A DNA stretch of 26,324 nt from Roseiarcus sp. (GTDB taxonomy: Bacteria; Pseudomonadota; Alphaproteobacteria; Rhizobiales; Beijerinckiaceae): contig JASLHV010000350.1 of NCBI GenBank assembly GCA_030153205.1, positions 1-26,324 on the forward strand. The letters run 5' to 3'. This document shows, piece by piece, positions 14,841-22,608 of the stretch. The translations under genes and the position numbers were made by a program. Positions within the stretch are counted from its first letter, which is position 1; each line of letters opens with the position of its first letter. A model generated the notes under the pieces. It did not search any database. It was not told where the DNA came from and saw only the letters and a program-made list of their open reading frames with translations.

Positions 14841-15998
14841 ATGCGATTGCGTTTTTTGGCCCTTATTTGCGTTTTGGCGTTGGCGGGTTGTTCCGCGATT
14901 CCGTCCCAGGGTCCGTCGGCTTCGGATATTGCCTCGGAGCGGTCGGCGCCGGTTCAGCGTTTTGAACTCGTCGATCTGGACATGAATGTCGCGAAAGCCT
15001 TGGTCGCGCGTCGGGCCGACAAGACGATTGCGAGTTTTGGCGATTACCGGCCTTCGACGCAGCTTCGCATTGGGATTGGCGATGAAGTTGCGGTGACGAT
15101 CTGGGAGGCGGCGGCGGGGGGCCTTTTCTCGGCGCCTTTGGTGACGGACAAGTTCACGACCGGTTCGAAGAGCGCGACGATCCCGCCGCAGGTTGTCGAC
15201 CGCGACGGGGTGATCACGGTTCCCTATGCCGGGCCGGTTCATGTGGCGGGCCATACGCCGCGGGAGGTCCAGGCGGCGGTGGAGCAGGCGCTGGAGGGCA
15301 AGGCGATCCAGCCGCAGGTTCTGGTGAGCGTGACGCGTTCGCCGAGCAATACGGCGAGCGTCCTGGGCGAGGTGGTGGTGGGGGCGCGGGTTCCCCTCTC
15401 GACCAATGGCGACCGAATACTGGACGTGCTGGCGCTGGCGGGCGGGGTGAAGGCGCCGGTCAACGAGAGTTTCGTTGAGCTGACGCGCGGCGACCGGACG
15501 GCGCGTGTGGCGCTGACGCGGGTGGTCAACGATCACCGCGAGGATATTTATGTTCGCCCTGGCGATGTTTTGACGGTGATCCGCGATCCGCAGACTTTCA
15601 TCGCCTATGGAGCGACGGGGCGGAACGCGGAAATCCCGTTTGACGCGGACGGGATCAATCTGAGCCAGGCGGTGGCCAAGGCGGCGGGCTTGCAGGATTC
15701 TCGGTCTGATCCGAGCGGCGTTTTTGTGTTCCGCTTCGAGCCGGAGAGCGTGGCGCGACGGCTGCGGCCGAACTCGCCCTTGATCCAGCCGGGCAAGCTG
15801 ACGCCCTTCGTCTATCAGTTGAACCTTCGCGACCCGAACAGCATGTTCGTTGCGCAGACCTTCCCGATCTTCAACAGGGACGTGGTCTATGTCTCCAACG
15901 CGCCGCTGACCGACATCCAGAAGGTGATGGAAGTCTTCAACCTCGCCGTCACCCCGGCCGCTTCAGCAGCCGAGATTTATTCCGTCGTGCCGAGATAA
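14841..15998 (+). CDS. polysaccharide export outer-membrane lipoprotein (Wza/GumB-type)
   Basis: This is a 385-residue lipoprotein: signal peptide with lipobox LALAGC (acylated Cys17), a Poly_export domain (about 70-165; LRIGIGDEVAVTIWEA, IPPQVVDRDGVITVPYAGPV, GHTPREVQAAVEQAL) and SLBB-type soluble-ligand-binding repeats after it (LGEVVVGARVPL, LDVLALAGG, VRPGDVLTVIRDPQ). Such proteins form the outer-membrane channel for capsule or exopolysaccharide together with an inner-membrane Wzc-type copolymerase. No wzc, wzb, wzx or glycosyltransferase gene is nearby, so it is an orphan here. Its codon use looks different by eye: third-position G (gcg, gtg, acg, ggg) is much more frequent than in neighbours, which prefer third-position C, and this may indicate separate ancestry. 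The ATG follows directly on a micro-ORF stop. Confidence 0.9.
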   Translation: MRLRFLALICVLALAGCSAIPSQGPSASDIASERSAPVQRFELVDLDMNVAKALVARRADKTIASFGDYRPSTQLRIGIGDEVAVTIWEAAAGGLFSAPLVTDKFTTGSKSATIPPQVVDRDGVITVPYAGPVHVAGHTPREVQAAVEQALEGKAIQPQVLVSVTRSPSNTASVLGEVVVGARVPLSTNGDRILDVLALAGGVKAPVNESFVELTRGDRTARVALTRVVNDHREDIYVRPGDVLTVIRDPQTFIAYGATGRNAEIPFDADGINLSQAVAKAAGLQDSRSDPSGVFVFRFEPESVARRLRPNSPLIQPGKLTPFVYQLNLRDPNSMFVAQTFPIFNRDVVYVSNAPLTDIQKVMEVFNLAVTPAASAAEIYSVVPR

Positions 15999-16050
15999 CG
16001 AGGTTTCGCCTGTCGGGGTTGAGACCTTCGTTTCGAGCACGACTTCGCTA

Positions 16051-16088
16051 TCGCCCGGCTCGACCCTCGCGCGAGCGCAGGCGGGCGA
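16051..16088 (+). other. stem-loop downstream of the export gene
   Basis: TCGCCCG (16051-16057) plus GCTCG (16058-16062) pair with CGAGC (16072-16076) and CGGGCGA (16082-16088), with a 5-base bulge on the right arm. It lies 53 bases after the export-gene stop and has no T-tract, so it could be a weak terminator or an RNA-stabilising hairpin. The remainder of 15999-16173 shows no gene. Confidence 0.35.
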
Positions 16089-16173
16089 CCCGCAAAGCAG
16101 GCTCGAATCGAAACTCAGCACGGCGAATAGCAATCGCGCGCGTGACCGAAGGTTTTGATTTTCCGAGCTTGCC

Positions 16174-16464
16174 TCAGCTCGCTACCGCGAGCTTCTTCTT
16201 AATCTCGCTCTTCAGCGCCAGGGCGCCGGCGGAAAGTTCGCCATCGGCGGCCTTGAGCAAGAAATTGTCGAGGCCGCCGCGATGCTCGACCGAGCGCAGC
16301 GACGAGGCGGCGACGCGCAGGCGAACCGAACGCGCAAGCGAATCGGAGATCAGCGTGACATTGCAGAGGTTCGGCAAGAAGCGCGTGCGCGTCTTGCGAT
16401 TGGAATGGCTGACCTTATTGCCGGTCTGCACGGCCTTGCCGGTCAATTCGCAACGGCGTGACAT
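16174..16464 (-). CDS. rpmB: 50S ribosomal protein L28
   Basis: This is 96 residues, the normal size for alphaproteobacterial L28. The N-terminus MSRRCELTGK, the NKVSHSNRKTRTRFLPNL core and the SLRSVEHRGGLDNFLLKA segment are diagnostic. The start at 16464 is fixed by the family N-terminus; the frame stays open upstream to 16527 but that part is leader. AGGGAAAG lies about 12 bases upstream of the ATG. L28 is a component of the large subunit. The gene is monocistronic here and has a strong promoter at 16582-16610; the 5' untranslated region is therefore about 110 bases. Confidence 0.97.
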   Translation of the reverse strand: MSRRCELTGKAVQTGNKVSHSNRKTRTRFLPNLCNVTLISDSLARSVRLRVAASSLRSVEHRGGLDNFLLKAADGELSAGALALKSEIKKKLAVAS

Positions 16465-16581
16465 AGCGCTTGTCTTTCCCTTGAAAAGTGGGATTTTCGA
16501 GCGAAACCAGAGATATAAACGCCTCAAAGGGCCGCCCGAAAGCGTCCCGCGGCCTTAAATCCGGGTTTCTGGGTCGCGGGG

Positions 16582-16610
16582 TCTATAGGGGAAGGGGCGA
16601 GAGGCGTCAA
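16582..16610 (-). promoter_or_regulatory. sigma-70-type promoter of rpmB
   Basis: On the minus strand TTGACG (16610-16605) is followed after exactly 17 bases by TATAGA (16587-16582). Both boxes match the alphaproteobacterial housekeeping consensus well, and the site points to rpmB, whose ATG is about 118 bases downstream. Confidence 0.75.
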
Positions 16611-16681
16611 GCAAGGCGCCGAGGCGGCGTCAAAATTCGGCGGGATATTGGGCATAAATCGATTGAACTGGAGGGCGCGCC

Positions 16682-17146
16682 ATGCTCGCCATTCGTACGC
16701 CAAATGTCGGCGAACTGCCGGCTCTCGGCGATCTTTGCATGCGCTCAAAGGCGGTCTGGGGCTATGACGAAAAGTTCATGGCGGCGTGTCGCACCGAATT
16801 ATCTTTCGACGCTTTCGACTTGCTTGTCACGCGGATCGCCGTTGCGGAGCAAGACAATAAACTCCTCGGCGTCACGCAAATTACGCTGGTCGATACCGAG
16901 GCCCATTTGATGAAACTCTTTGTCGATCCTACCGCGCTCCGTCGCGGCGCCGGCAAAGTCCTTTTCGCCTGGGCCGTGGCGGCCGCGAAAGATATGGGCG
17001 CGCGCCGGCTCCTCATCGAATCCGATCCCGCCGCGGCTTCGTTCTATCGTCGCATGGGCGCGCGCGATGCGGGGCTCGCGCCGTCCGGGTCCATCGCCGG
17101 ACGAATGTTGCCGAAATTGCTCTTCGCGCTTGGCTCGGCGACTTGA
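16682..17146 (+). CDS. GNAT family N-acetyltransferase
   Basis: This is a 154-residue acyl-CoA-dependent acetyltransferase. The acetyl-CoA pyrophosphate loop is RRGAGKVLF, preceded by the strand LMKLFVDP and followed by the helix containing WAVAAAKDMGA; the C-terminal ESDPAAASFYRRMGAR is the usual GNAT B motif. The start is supported by GGAGG 6 bases upstream (16671-16675). Substrate unknown; the sequence HLMKLFVDP type of core fits small-molecule rather than ribosomal GNATs, but this is weak. Its stop overlaps the TTG start of the next gene. Confidence 0.88.
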   Translation: MLAIRTPNVGELPALGDLCMRSKAVWGYDEKFMAACRTELSFDAFDLLVTRIAVAEQDNKLLGVTQITLVDTEAHLMKLFVDPTALRRGAGKVLFAWAVAAAKDMGARRLLIESDPAAASFYRRMGARDAGLAPSGSIAGRMLPKLLFALGSAT

Positions 17147-18048
17147 ATACCGACATGACGGGCGAGGATCGGCTAGACCAGGCCTACGCCCATTGCGACG
17201 CCTTGACGCGCGCGCATGACCGCGACCGTTGGCTTGCAGCGCTTTTCGCGCCGGCCGAAGCGCGCAAGCATCTCCACGCGCTCTACGCTTTCTCTTATGA
17301 AGTCGGTCGGCTGCGCGATTTTGTCCGTGAGCCGATGGCCGGCGAAATCCGCTTGCAATGGTGGCGCGAGGCGATCGAAGGCGAGAGGCGTACCGAGGCG
17401 CAAGCCTCGCCCGTCGCCGCCGCGCTTATTGACACGATCGCGCGCTTCCGCCTGCCGATCCAGGCTTTCGACTCGATGCTCGCAGCGCGCGTTTTCGACC
17501 TCTATGACGATCCCATGCCCGATGTCGCCGCTTTCGAGGCCTATTGCGGCGAGACGTCCTCGCTGCTTTTCCGCCTCGCTTCTTTGATCCTTGCGGGTCG
17601 CGACAATGGCGGCGCCGATGCGGCGGGACACGCTGGCGTCGCCTATGCGACGGCCGGCTTATTGCGCGCTTTGCCGATCGCGAGCATGCGCGGCCAAGTC
17701 TATCTGCCAATGGACATTCTGAGCGAAAACGGCGTGTCGCGTGAGGATATTGTGGGAAGGCGAGAGGGGCCCAAGCTGCGCGCGGCCTTGCGCGCGATGC
17801 GGGACTTCGCTCGCCGGCATCTCGAAAAAGCCTCGTCGGCGACAAAACCTGAGGGCGCCGCCGCGGCCTATCTGCCGCTTGCGTTGGTTGCGCTTTACCT
17901 CAAGCGCATGGAGCGCGCCGACTATCGTCCCTTCGATACTGTCGTCGAGGTTCCGCAATGGCGCCGTCAATGGGCCATGTGGCGCGCCGCGCGGCGCGTC
18001 GAGACAGGTGCGGTGAAAGCGGCTAAGGGAGCGCATGAGGACGAGTAA
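17143..18048 (+). CDS. squalene/phytoene synthase-like protein, NDUFAF6-type
   Basis: This is a 301-residue all-alpha protein of the squalene/phytoene synthase superfamily (COG1562). Family stretches include RDRWLAALFAP, ALYAFSYEVGRLRDFVREP, GEIRLQWWREAIEG, FEAYCGETSSLLF and RGQVYLPMDIL. Both Asp-rich, Mg-binding motifs of true squalene or phytoene synthases are missing: where DxxxD is expected it reads SYEVGRLRDF, and the second site reads GLLRALPIASMRG without aspartates. That pattern, and GEIRLQWWR, match the mitochondrial complex I assembly factor NDUFAF6 and its alphaproteobacterial relatives, so a role in complex I assembly is more likely than isoprenoid synthesis (inference). The start is TTG 17143 overlapping the GNAT stop, or ATG 17155; neither has a clear ribosome-binding site. 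It ends 2 bases before the next gene. Confidence 0.85.
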   Translation: MNTDMTGEDRLDQAYAHCDALTRAHDRDRWLAALFAPAEARKHLHALYAFSYEVGRLRDFVREPMAGEIRLQWWREAIEGERRTEAQASPVAAALIDTIARFRLPIQAFDSMLAARVFDLYDDPMPDVAAFEAYCGETSSLLFRLASLILAGRDNGGADAAGHAGVAYATAGLLRALPIASMRGQVYLPMDILSENGVSREDIVGRREGPKLRAALRAMRDFARRHLEKASSATKPEGAAAAYLPLALVALYLKRMERADYRPFDTVVEVPQWRRQWAMWRAARRVETGAVKAAKGAHEDE

Positions 18049-18050
18049 AA

Positions 18051-20348
18051 ATGCCGGCGACGCCGCCTGAAAAATTGCGACGCGCCTTCGCGGCCTTCCA
18101 AAAAGGCGACTTGGACGAGGCGGAGCGGCTGAGCCGCGCTGTCGTCTCGGCAAAGCCCGATCTTTTCGACGCCTGGCATTTGTTGGCCTTCGTCCAGGCC
18201 GCGATGAAGCGCAGTGACAAGGCGGTGCAGAGCTATGATCGCGCGCTCGCTCTGCGCTCCGATATTGCGGAGGTTCACGTCAATCGCGGCGCTGCGCTTC
18301 AAGACCTGAGCCGCTTCGAAGAGGCGCTCGCCGCCTACCAGAAAGCGATCGCGTTGAAGAGCGGCTATCCGCCCGCCCACGCCAATCGCGGCCTGGCCTT
18401 CCACGCGCTCGGCCGGTACGACGAGGCGCTTGCCGCCCATGACCGCGCCATTGCGCTCCATGCGGGCTACGCCGACGCGCACGCCAATCGCGCCTCGACG
18501 CTTTACGAATTGAAGCGTTATGAGGAGGCGCTCGCCAGCTATGATCGCGCTTTGGCGATCAATTCCGGCGATGTCGAAGCGCAGTTCAATCGCGCCAACA
18601 CATTGCGCGCCTTGGAGCGGCTGGATGCGGCTTTGCCGGCGTATGATCGCGTCTTGGCGCAGCGGCCCGATCATGTCGGCGCGCTGGCCAATCGCGGCGC
18701 GGCTTTGCATGAAAGGCGGCGCTTCGGCGAGGCGCTCGCCTCGTTCGATCGGCTCGTCGCGTTGCGGCCTGAAGATGCGGACGCCCATTACAATCGCGCC
18801 AATGCGTTGCACAGTCTCGGCCGGTACGATGAGGCGCGCGCTGCGTTCGATCGCGCTCTGGCGCTGCGGCCTGACATGGTCGACGCGCTCTATAATCGCG
18901 CCAATACGCTTTTCGTCATGAAAAGCTACGGCTCGGCGCTGGACGGGTTCGAGCGCGTCCTGCAACGAAAGGCCGATCACCCCTTTGCCCTGGAGCGCGC
19001 GGCGAGTTGCGTCCTTCATCTCTGCGATTGGGACAAGCGGCCACATTACGAGCGCGCCCTGGCCGCGAACATACGCGCGGAAAGCGCGATCATTTCGCCC
19101 TTCACCTTGCTGGGCTACAGCGACGATCCAGGGCTGCAATTGCAATGCGCGCGTCATTTTGCTTCGACGATTGGCGGATTCGCGCCGGCGCCGCGCGCCG
19201 CGCCGCGTCAACCCGGCAAATGGCGCATCGCCTATCTCTCCGCCGATTTTCAGGAACATCCGGTCGCCTATCTCATCGCGGAATTGTTCGAACTTCACGA
19301 TCGCCAGGAATTCGAAATTTTCGGCTTCTCCTTCGGGCGCGACGACGGCGGGGCGATGCGTAAGCGACTCGTCAAGGCGTTCGATCGTTTCGAGGACGCG
19401 AGCGGCCTCAGCGACGCCGAGGTCGCCGCGCGTCTTGGCGCGTTGGATGTCGATATCGCCGTCGACCTGATGGGCTTTACGAGCGAATCCCGGTCGGGCG
19501 CCCTGGCGCGCCGGCCTGCGCCGATACAAATCAGCTATCTCGGCTATGCCGGCGCGATGGGGGCTGCCTTCATCGATTATATCCTCGCCGACCCCGTCGT
19601 CGCGCCGCCGGGAAGCGACACTTTCTTTTCCGAGAAGGTCGTACGGCTGCCGGATTGTTATCTGCCCAATGATCGTCAACGCGCGATCGCTGAAGAGACG
19701 CCGACACGGGAGCAGGCGGGACTGCCGCCTGTCGGCTTTGTCTTCGCCTGCTTCAACAATAGCTGGAAGATTACGCCGCCGTTCTTCGACATTTGGATGC
19801 GGCTGCTGCAGGCGGTTGACGCATCGGTTTTGTGGCTTGCGCCGACCGATGCGGCGGCGCAGGCGAATTTGCGCAACGCCGCCATGATGCGCGGCCTCGA
19901 CCCGGCGCGCCTGGTTTTCGCGGAGCGGAAGGGACAGGCCGAACATCTTGCCCGCCATCGCCTGGCGGATCTGTTCCTGGATACGCTGCCGTATAACGCG
20001 CATACGACGGCGAGCGATGCGCTCTGGGTTGGGTTGCCGTTGATCACCTGTCCCGGCCAGGCATTCGCCTCGCGGGTGGCGGCAAGCCTCCTGACGGCGA
20101 TGGGATTGCCGGAGCTGATCGCCAGAGATGCGAGCGAATACGAAGCCATGGCGCTGAAATTCGCTCGCGAGCCGGCGTTGCTCGCGGCGGCGCGAGAGCG
20201 GCTTGCGGCGAACCGGCTGACGACGCCGCTGTTCGACAGCCGACGCCGTACCCGCGGGATCGAAGCCGCGTATCGGACTATGATCGAGCGGTACGAACGG
20301 GGGGAGGGGGCGGCGAGCTTTGATGTGGCGGGTATCGCTGAGGATTAG
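18051..20348 (+). CDS. TPR-repeat O-GlcNAc-transferase-like glycosyltransferase
   Basis: This 765-residue protein has about nine tetratricopeptide repeats (residues about 9-310; each with the NRGxALxxLxRYEEALAxYDRALAL pattern) followed by a Glyco_transf_41 (OGT/SPINDLY) catalytic region. In that region are RIAYLSADFQEHPVAYLI, the FACFNNSWKITPPFFDIWMRLL segment, and DTLPYNAHTTASDALWVGLPLIT with the UDP-sugar contact residues, then GQAFASRVAASLL. It should move a sugar from a nucleotide donor to Ser/Thr of a protein recognised by the TPR superhelix, in the cytoplasm. Related alphaproteobacterial and cyanobacterial proteins exist, with few known targets. It is 2 bases after the NDUFAF6-like gene and probably co-transcribed with it and the GNAT. 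Its target cannot be told. Confidence 0.92.
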   Translation: MPATPPEKLRRAFAAFQKGDLDEAERLSRAVVSAKPDLFDAWHLLAFVQAAMKRSDKAVQSYDRALALRSDIAEVHVNRGAALQDLSRFEEALAAYQKAIALKSGYPPAHANRGLAFHALGRYDEALAAHDRAIALHAGYADAHANRASTLYELKRYEEALASYDRALAINSGDVEAQFNRANTLRALERLDAALPAYDRVLAQRPDHVGALANRGAALHERRRFGEALASFDRLVALRPEDADAHYNRANALHSLGRYDEARAAFDRALALRPDMVDALYNRANTLFVMKSYGSALDGFERVLQRKADHPFALERAASCVLHLCDWDKRPHYERALAANIRAESAIISPFTLLGYSDDPGLQLQCARHFASTIGGFAPAPRAAPRQPGKWRIAYLSADFQEHPVAYLIAELFELHDRQEFEIFGFSFGRDDGGAMRKRLVKAFDRFEDASGLSDAEVAARLGALDVDIAVDLMGFTSESRSGALARRPAPIQISYLGYAGAMGAAFIDYILADPVVAPPGSDTFFSEKVVRLPDCYLPNDRQRAIAEETPTREQAGLPPVGFVFACFNNSWKITPPFFDIWMRLLQAVDASVLWLAPTDAAAQANLRNAAMMRGLDPARLVFAERKGQAEHLARHRLADLFLDTLPYNAHTTASDALWVGLPLITCPGQAFASRVAASLLTAMGLPELIARDASEYEAMALKFAREPALLAAARERLAANRLTTPLFDSRRRTRGIEAAYRTMIERYERGEGAASFDVAGIAED

Positions 20349-20416
20349 GCCTTTGCGATGTGGCTTTATGGCTTCCATGGCTTTTGCTACGCAAAGACCA
20401 GGGATGGCGAACGGCG

Positions 20417-20460
20417 GTCAAGGCGCGCGAAGCGCCCGGCGAAGCCGGCGTGGCCTTGAC
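20417..20460. repeat. compact three-way-junction palindrome
   Basis: Outer stem GTCAAGGC (20417-20424) with GCCTTGAC (20453-20460), 8 perfect pairs. Inside, directly abutting: hairpin GCGC-GAA-GCGC (20425-20435) and hairpin CCGGC-GAA-GCCGG (20436-20448), leaving only CGTG unpaired. A second smaller pairing, CTTTGCG (20351-20357) with CGCAAAG (20390-20396), lies closer to the glycosyltransferase stop. The element is between convergent genes and has no T-tract, so it is either an unusual bidirectional terminator or a REP-like repeat. Confidence 0.6.
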
Positions 20461-20501
20461 GGGCGAGCACGGCTCAGACGCCGCGGCCTCGACAATTGTC
20501 G

Positions 20502-21920
20502 CTACTCCGCCGCGCGCGGCCGCTCATCGCTCGCCGACGTACCCCGCAACCATGCCTCGAGGTCCCGCCCCGCCCGCGCCGACAGCGCCCGCTTGCGCGC
20601 AACGCCGCGCTCCGGCCCGCGCAGCCTCTTGCCGCTCGCATCGACGCGCGGCTCCGCGATCGGCGGAAACAGCCCGAAATTCACGTTCATCGGCTGAAAC
20701 GAGCGCGGCCCGGCGTCGATCGTTTCGATATGGCCGCCGGTGATGTGATTGAGCAGCGCGCCGATCGCGGTCGTGATCGGCGGAATCGTCACCGGCGCGC
20801 CGAGCCGTTCGGCCGCCGCCATCCGCCCGGCGATCAGTCCGACCGCGGCGCTTTCGACATAGCCTTCGCAGCCGGTGATCTGGCCGGCGAAGCGCAAGCG
20901 CGGCATCGCCTTCAGCCGCAGCGTTGGATCGAGCAGGCGCGGCGAATTGAGGAACGTGTTGCGATGGAGCCCGCCGAGCCGCGCGAATTCGGCGCGCTCG
21001 AGGCCGGGGATCATCCGGAAGACGCGCGCCTGCTCGCCATATTTCAGCTTGGTCTGGAACCCGACCATATTGAATAAAGTCCCGAGCGCGTTGTCCTGTC
21101 GCAATTGCACGACGGCGTAAGGCTTGACGGTCGGTTGATGCGCATTGGTGAGACCGACCGGCTTCATCGGACCGTGGCGCAAGGTTTCCAGCCCCCGCGC
21201 CGCCATTACTTCGATCGGCAGGCAGCCGTCGAAATAGGGCGTGCCTTCGAATTCCTTGAACTCCGTCTTCTCGCCGGCGATGAGCGCGGCGACAAAGGCT
21301 TCGTATTCATCGCGGGCCAGCGGACAATTGACGTAATCGGCGCCCGAGCCGCCGGGACCGGCCTTGTCGTAGCGCGACTGCAGCCAGGCCTTGTCCATAT
21401 CGATCGTGTCGCGATGGACGATCGGCGCGATCGCGTCGAAGAAGGCGAGTGAATCTTCGCCGGTGAGCTGGCGGATCGCTTCGGCGAGGCCAGGCGAGGT
21501 CAGCGGGCCCGTCGCGATGATGACGCTGTCCCAATCGTCGGGCGGAATAGCGCCGACTTCCCCACGCTGGATCTCGATCTCTGGCCGGCCTGAGATGGCG
21601 GCCTCGACAGCCGCCGAAAATCCGTCACGGTCGACCGCCAAGGCGCCGCCGGCCGGCACTTGATGGGCGTCGGCTGCGCGCATGATCAGCGAGCCCATCG
21701 CCCGCATCTCGCGATGAATGACGCCGACGGCGTTGCTCTCGGCGTCGTCGGAGCGGAACGAGTTCGAGCAGACGAGTTCGGCGAGGCGCTCGGTTCTGTG
21801 GGCGTCCGTTGCCCGGAGGGGGCGCATTTCGTGGAGGACGACGCGCGCCCCGGCTTCCGCGATCTGCCAGGCGGCTTCGCAGCCGGCGAGGCCGCCGCCG
21901 ACGACATGAATGGGTTTCAT
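20502..21920 (-). CDS. trmFO: TrmFO, folate-dependent tRNA m5U54 methyltransferase
   Basis: This is a 472-residue FAD/folate enzyme that puts the methyl group on U54 of tRNAs using methylenetetrahydrofolate. Diagnostic parts are the FAD-binding VVGGGLAGCEAAW (6-18), ELVCSNSFRSD with Cys51, FDAIAPIVHRDTID, YFDGCLPIEVMA with the second conserved Cys, and the C-terminal INVNFGLFPP-like stretch (MNVNFGLFPPI). The gene is full length for the family (about 440-480). The C-terminal 50 residues after the FAD domain are Arg-rich. It starts with ATG at 21920; downstream (leftward) lies the palindromic element at 20417-20460. Confidence 0.97.
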   Translation of the reverse strand: MKPIHVVGGGLAGCEAAWQIAEAGARVVLHEMRPLRATDAHRTERLAELVCSNSFRSDDAESNAVGVIHREMRAMGSLIMRAADAHQVPAGGALAVDRDGFSAAVEAAISGRPEIEIQRGEVGAIPPDDWDSVIIATGPLTSPGLAEAIRQLTGEDSLAFFDAIAPIVHRDTIDMDKAWLQSRYDKAGPGGSGADYVNCPLARDEYEAFVAALIAGEKTEFKEFEGTPYFDGCLPIEVMAARGLETLRHGPMKPVGLTNAHQPTVKPYAVVQLRQDNALGTLFNMVGFQTKLKYGEQARVFRMIPGLERAEFARLGGLHRNTFLNSPRLLDPTLRLKAMPRLRFAGQITGCEGYVESAAVGLIAGRMAAAERLGAPVTIPPITTAIGALLNHITGGHIETIDAGPRSFQPMNVNFGLFPPIAEPRVDASGKRLRGPERGVARKRALSARAGRDLEAWLRGTSASDERPRAAE

Positions 21921-21962
21921 GGCGCTTCCCTTGGGCCGGAAGCATGGGGCCAGTCAACGCAT

Positions 21963-21997
21963 AAAAAAGCGCCCGCCGGGGGAGGACCGACGGGCGC
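21963..21997 (-). terminator. rho-independent terminator of the DUF1127 gene
   Basis: On the minus strand an 11-base-pair GC stem with one C-A mismatch (arms 21987-21997 and 21969-21979) and a 7-base loop is followed directly by six T (complement of AAAAAA at 21963-21968). It lies about 70 bases beyond the DUF1127 stop and ends just upstream of the trmFO start, so it separates the two transcripts. Confidence 0.85.
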
Positions 21998-22069
21998 CTG
22001 GAAACGCGGACGAAGGGAGGCTTTGGGAGGGAGGAGGAAGTCCCCCGCCGCCCGCGAAAGGCTACGGCA

Positions 22070-22231
22070 TTACGCCGTGGCGAAGCTCTGGCGAACGATG
22101 AATTCGATATCGCCGCGACGGACGCCGATGTCGCTCAGCTCACGGTCGCTCAGTTGCGAAAGCTCCTTGACCGCGTCGCGGTAACGGCGCCAGGCGTTGA
22201 GCTTCTCGGTGATGGTCTTGAACGGGATCAT
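22070..22231 (-). CDS. DUF1127 mini-protein
   Basis: This is a 53-residue basic protein: after MIPFKTITEKLNAWRRYRD comes the DUF1127 core, ELSQLSDRELSDIGVRRGDI, ending FIVRQSFATA. The Arg-rich N-terminal helix and LSDRELxDIGxxR motif are typical. Small DUF1127 proteins in Agrobacterium and Rhodobacter affect RNA turnover, phosphate and carbon metabolism and stress responses, by binding RNA or RNase-associated partners; function here is inferred only from the family. GGAG stands 7 bases before the ATG (minus strand). It has its own terminator (21963-21997). Many alphaproteobacterial DUF1127 genes are strongly expressed from stress promoters; none was clearly recognised here. Confidence 0.92.
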   Translation of the reverse strand: MIPFKTITEKLNAWRRYRDAVKELSQLSDRELSDIGVRRGDIEFIVRQSFATA

Positions 22232-22608
22232 GGTAGTGCTCCTTTTTGATCTTTGTTCTTGCCGGTTCTGTCCCGCCTCGCGATCCCGAATGGATCGTCC
22301 GGCCTGACGCAGTGCAACATAAGAGCGTCGGTTCAGAATTTGTAGAGCAATCTTGCCGCGCCAGCCATGCGCCTATCGCATCGGTAGATTCATCAAATTT
22401 TAATGAAAAGGCCAAATACGCTTGATATTTCCTTGCTAATTCTCATACTATCGCTGTGAAAAAGCGATCTGGTGATTGATCAAGCGCGTTTAGGAATGCG
22501 AATTTTTCATGACAATTCGATGTTGCAATGCGTCATAAAGACTGTTTGTGCGCTAACAATCCCCGACGCTGGCATGCTAGTGAGTTGAAAACCAAGGCAA
22601 ATTAGAAT
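22232..22608. other. 377-base intergenic region between DUF1127 and prmA
   Basis: No gene is supported. The part 22380-22608 is clearly more AT-rich than the surroundings. On the plus strand TTGATA (22422-22427) and TACTAT (22446-22451) are 18 bases apart and could be a promoter, but no gene follows in that direction. CGAATT (22499-22504) and AATTCG (22514-22519) form a short inverted repeat. The DUF1127 promoter must be here, on the minus strand, but no good pair of boxes stands out. A small RNA is possible; nothing proves it. Confidence 0.4.

Noticed and set aside
17143..18048. A squalene or phytoene synthase making hopanoids or carotenoids
   Set aside because: Both Asp-rich catalytic motifs are missing, and no hpn or crt gene is nearby.
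18200..18960. Regular ~102-base DNA periodicity resembling a repeat array
   Set aside because: It is the coding sequence of tandem 34-residue TPRs, not a CRISPR array or non-coding repeat; units differ and stay in frame.
17967..20378. An 803-codon open frame on the minus strand
   Set aside because: It lies entirely opposite the TPR glycosyltransferase and the end of the NDUFAF6-like gene. Its repetitive Arg-rich translation mirrors the TPR repeats; high GC with few stop codons explains it.
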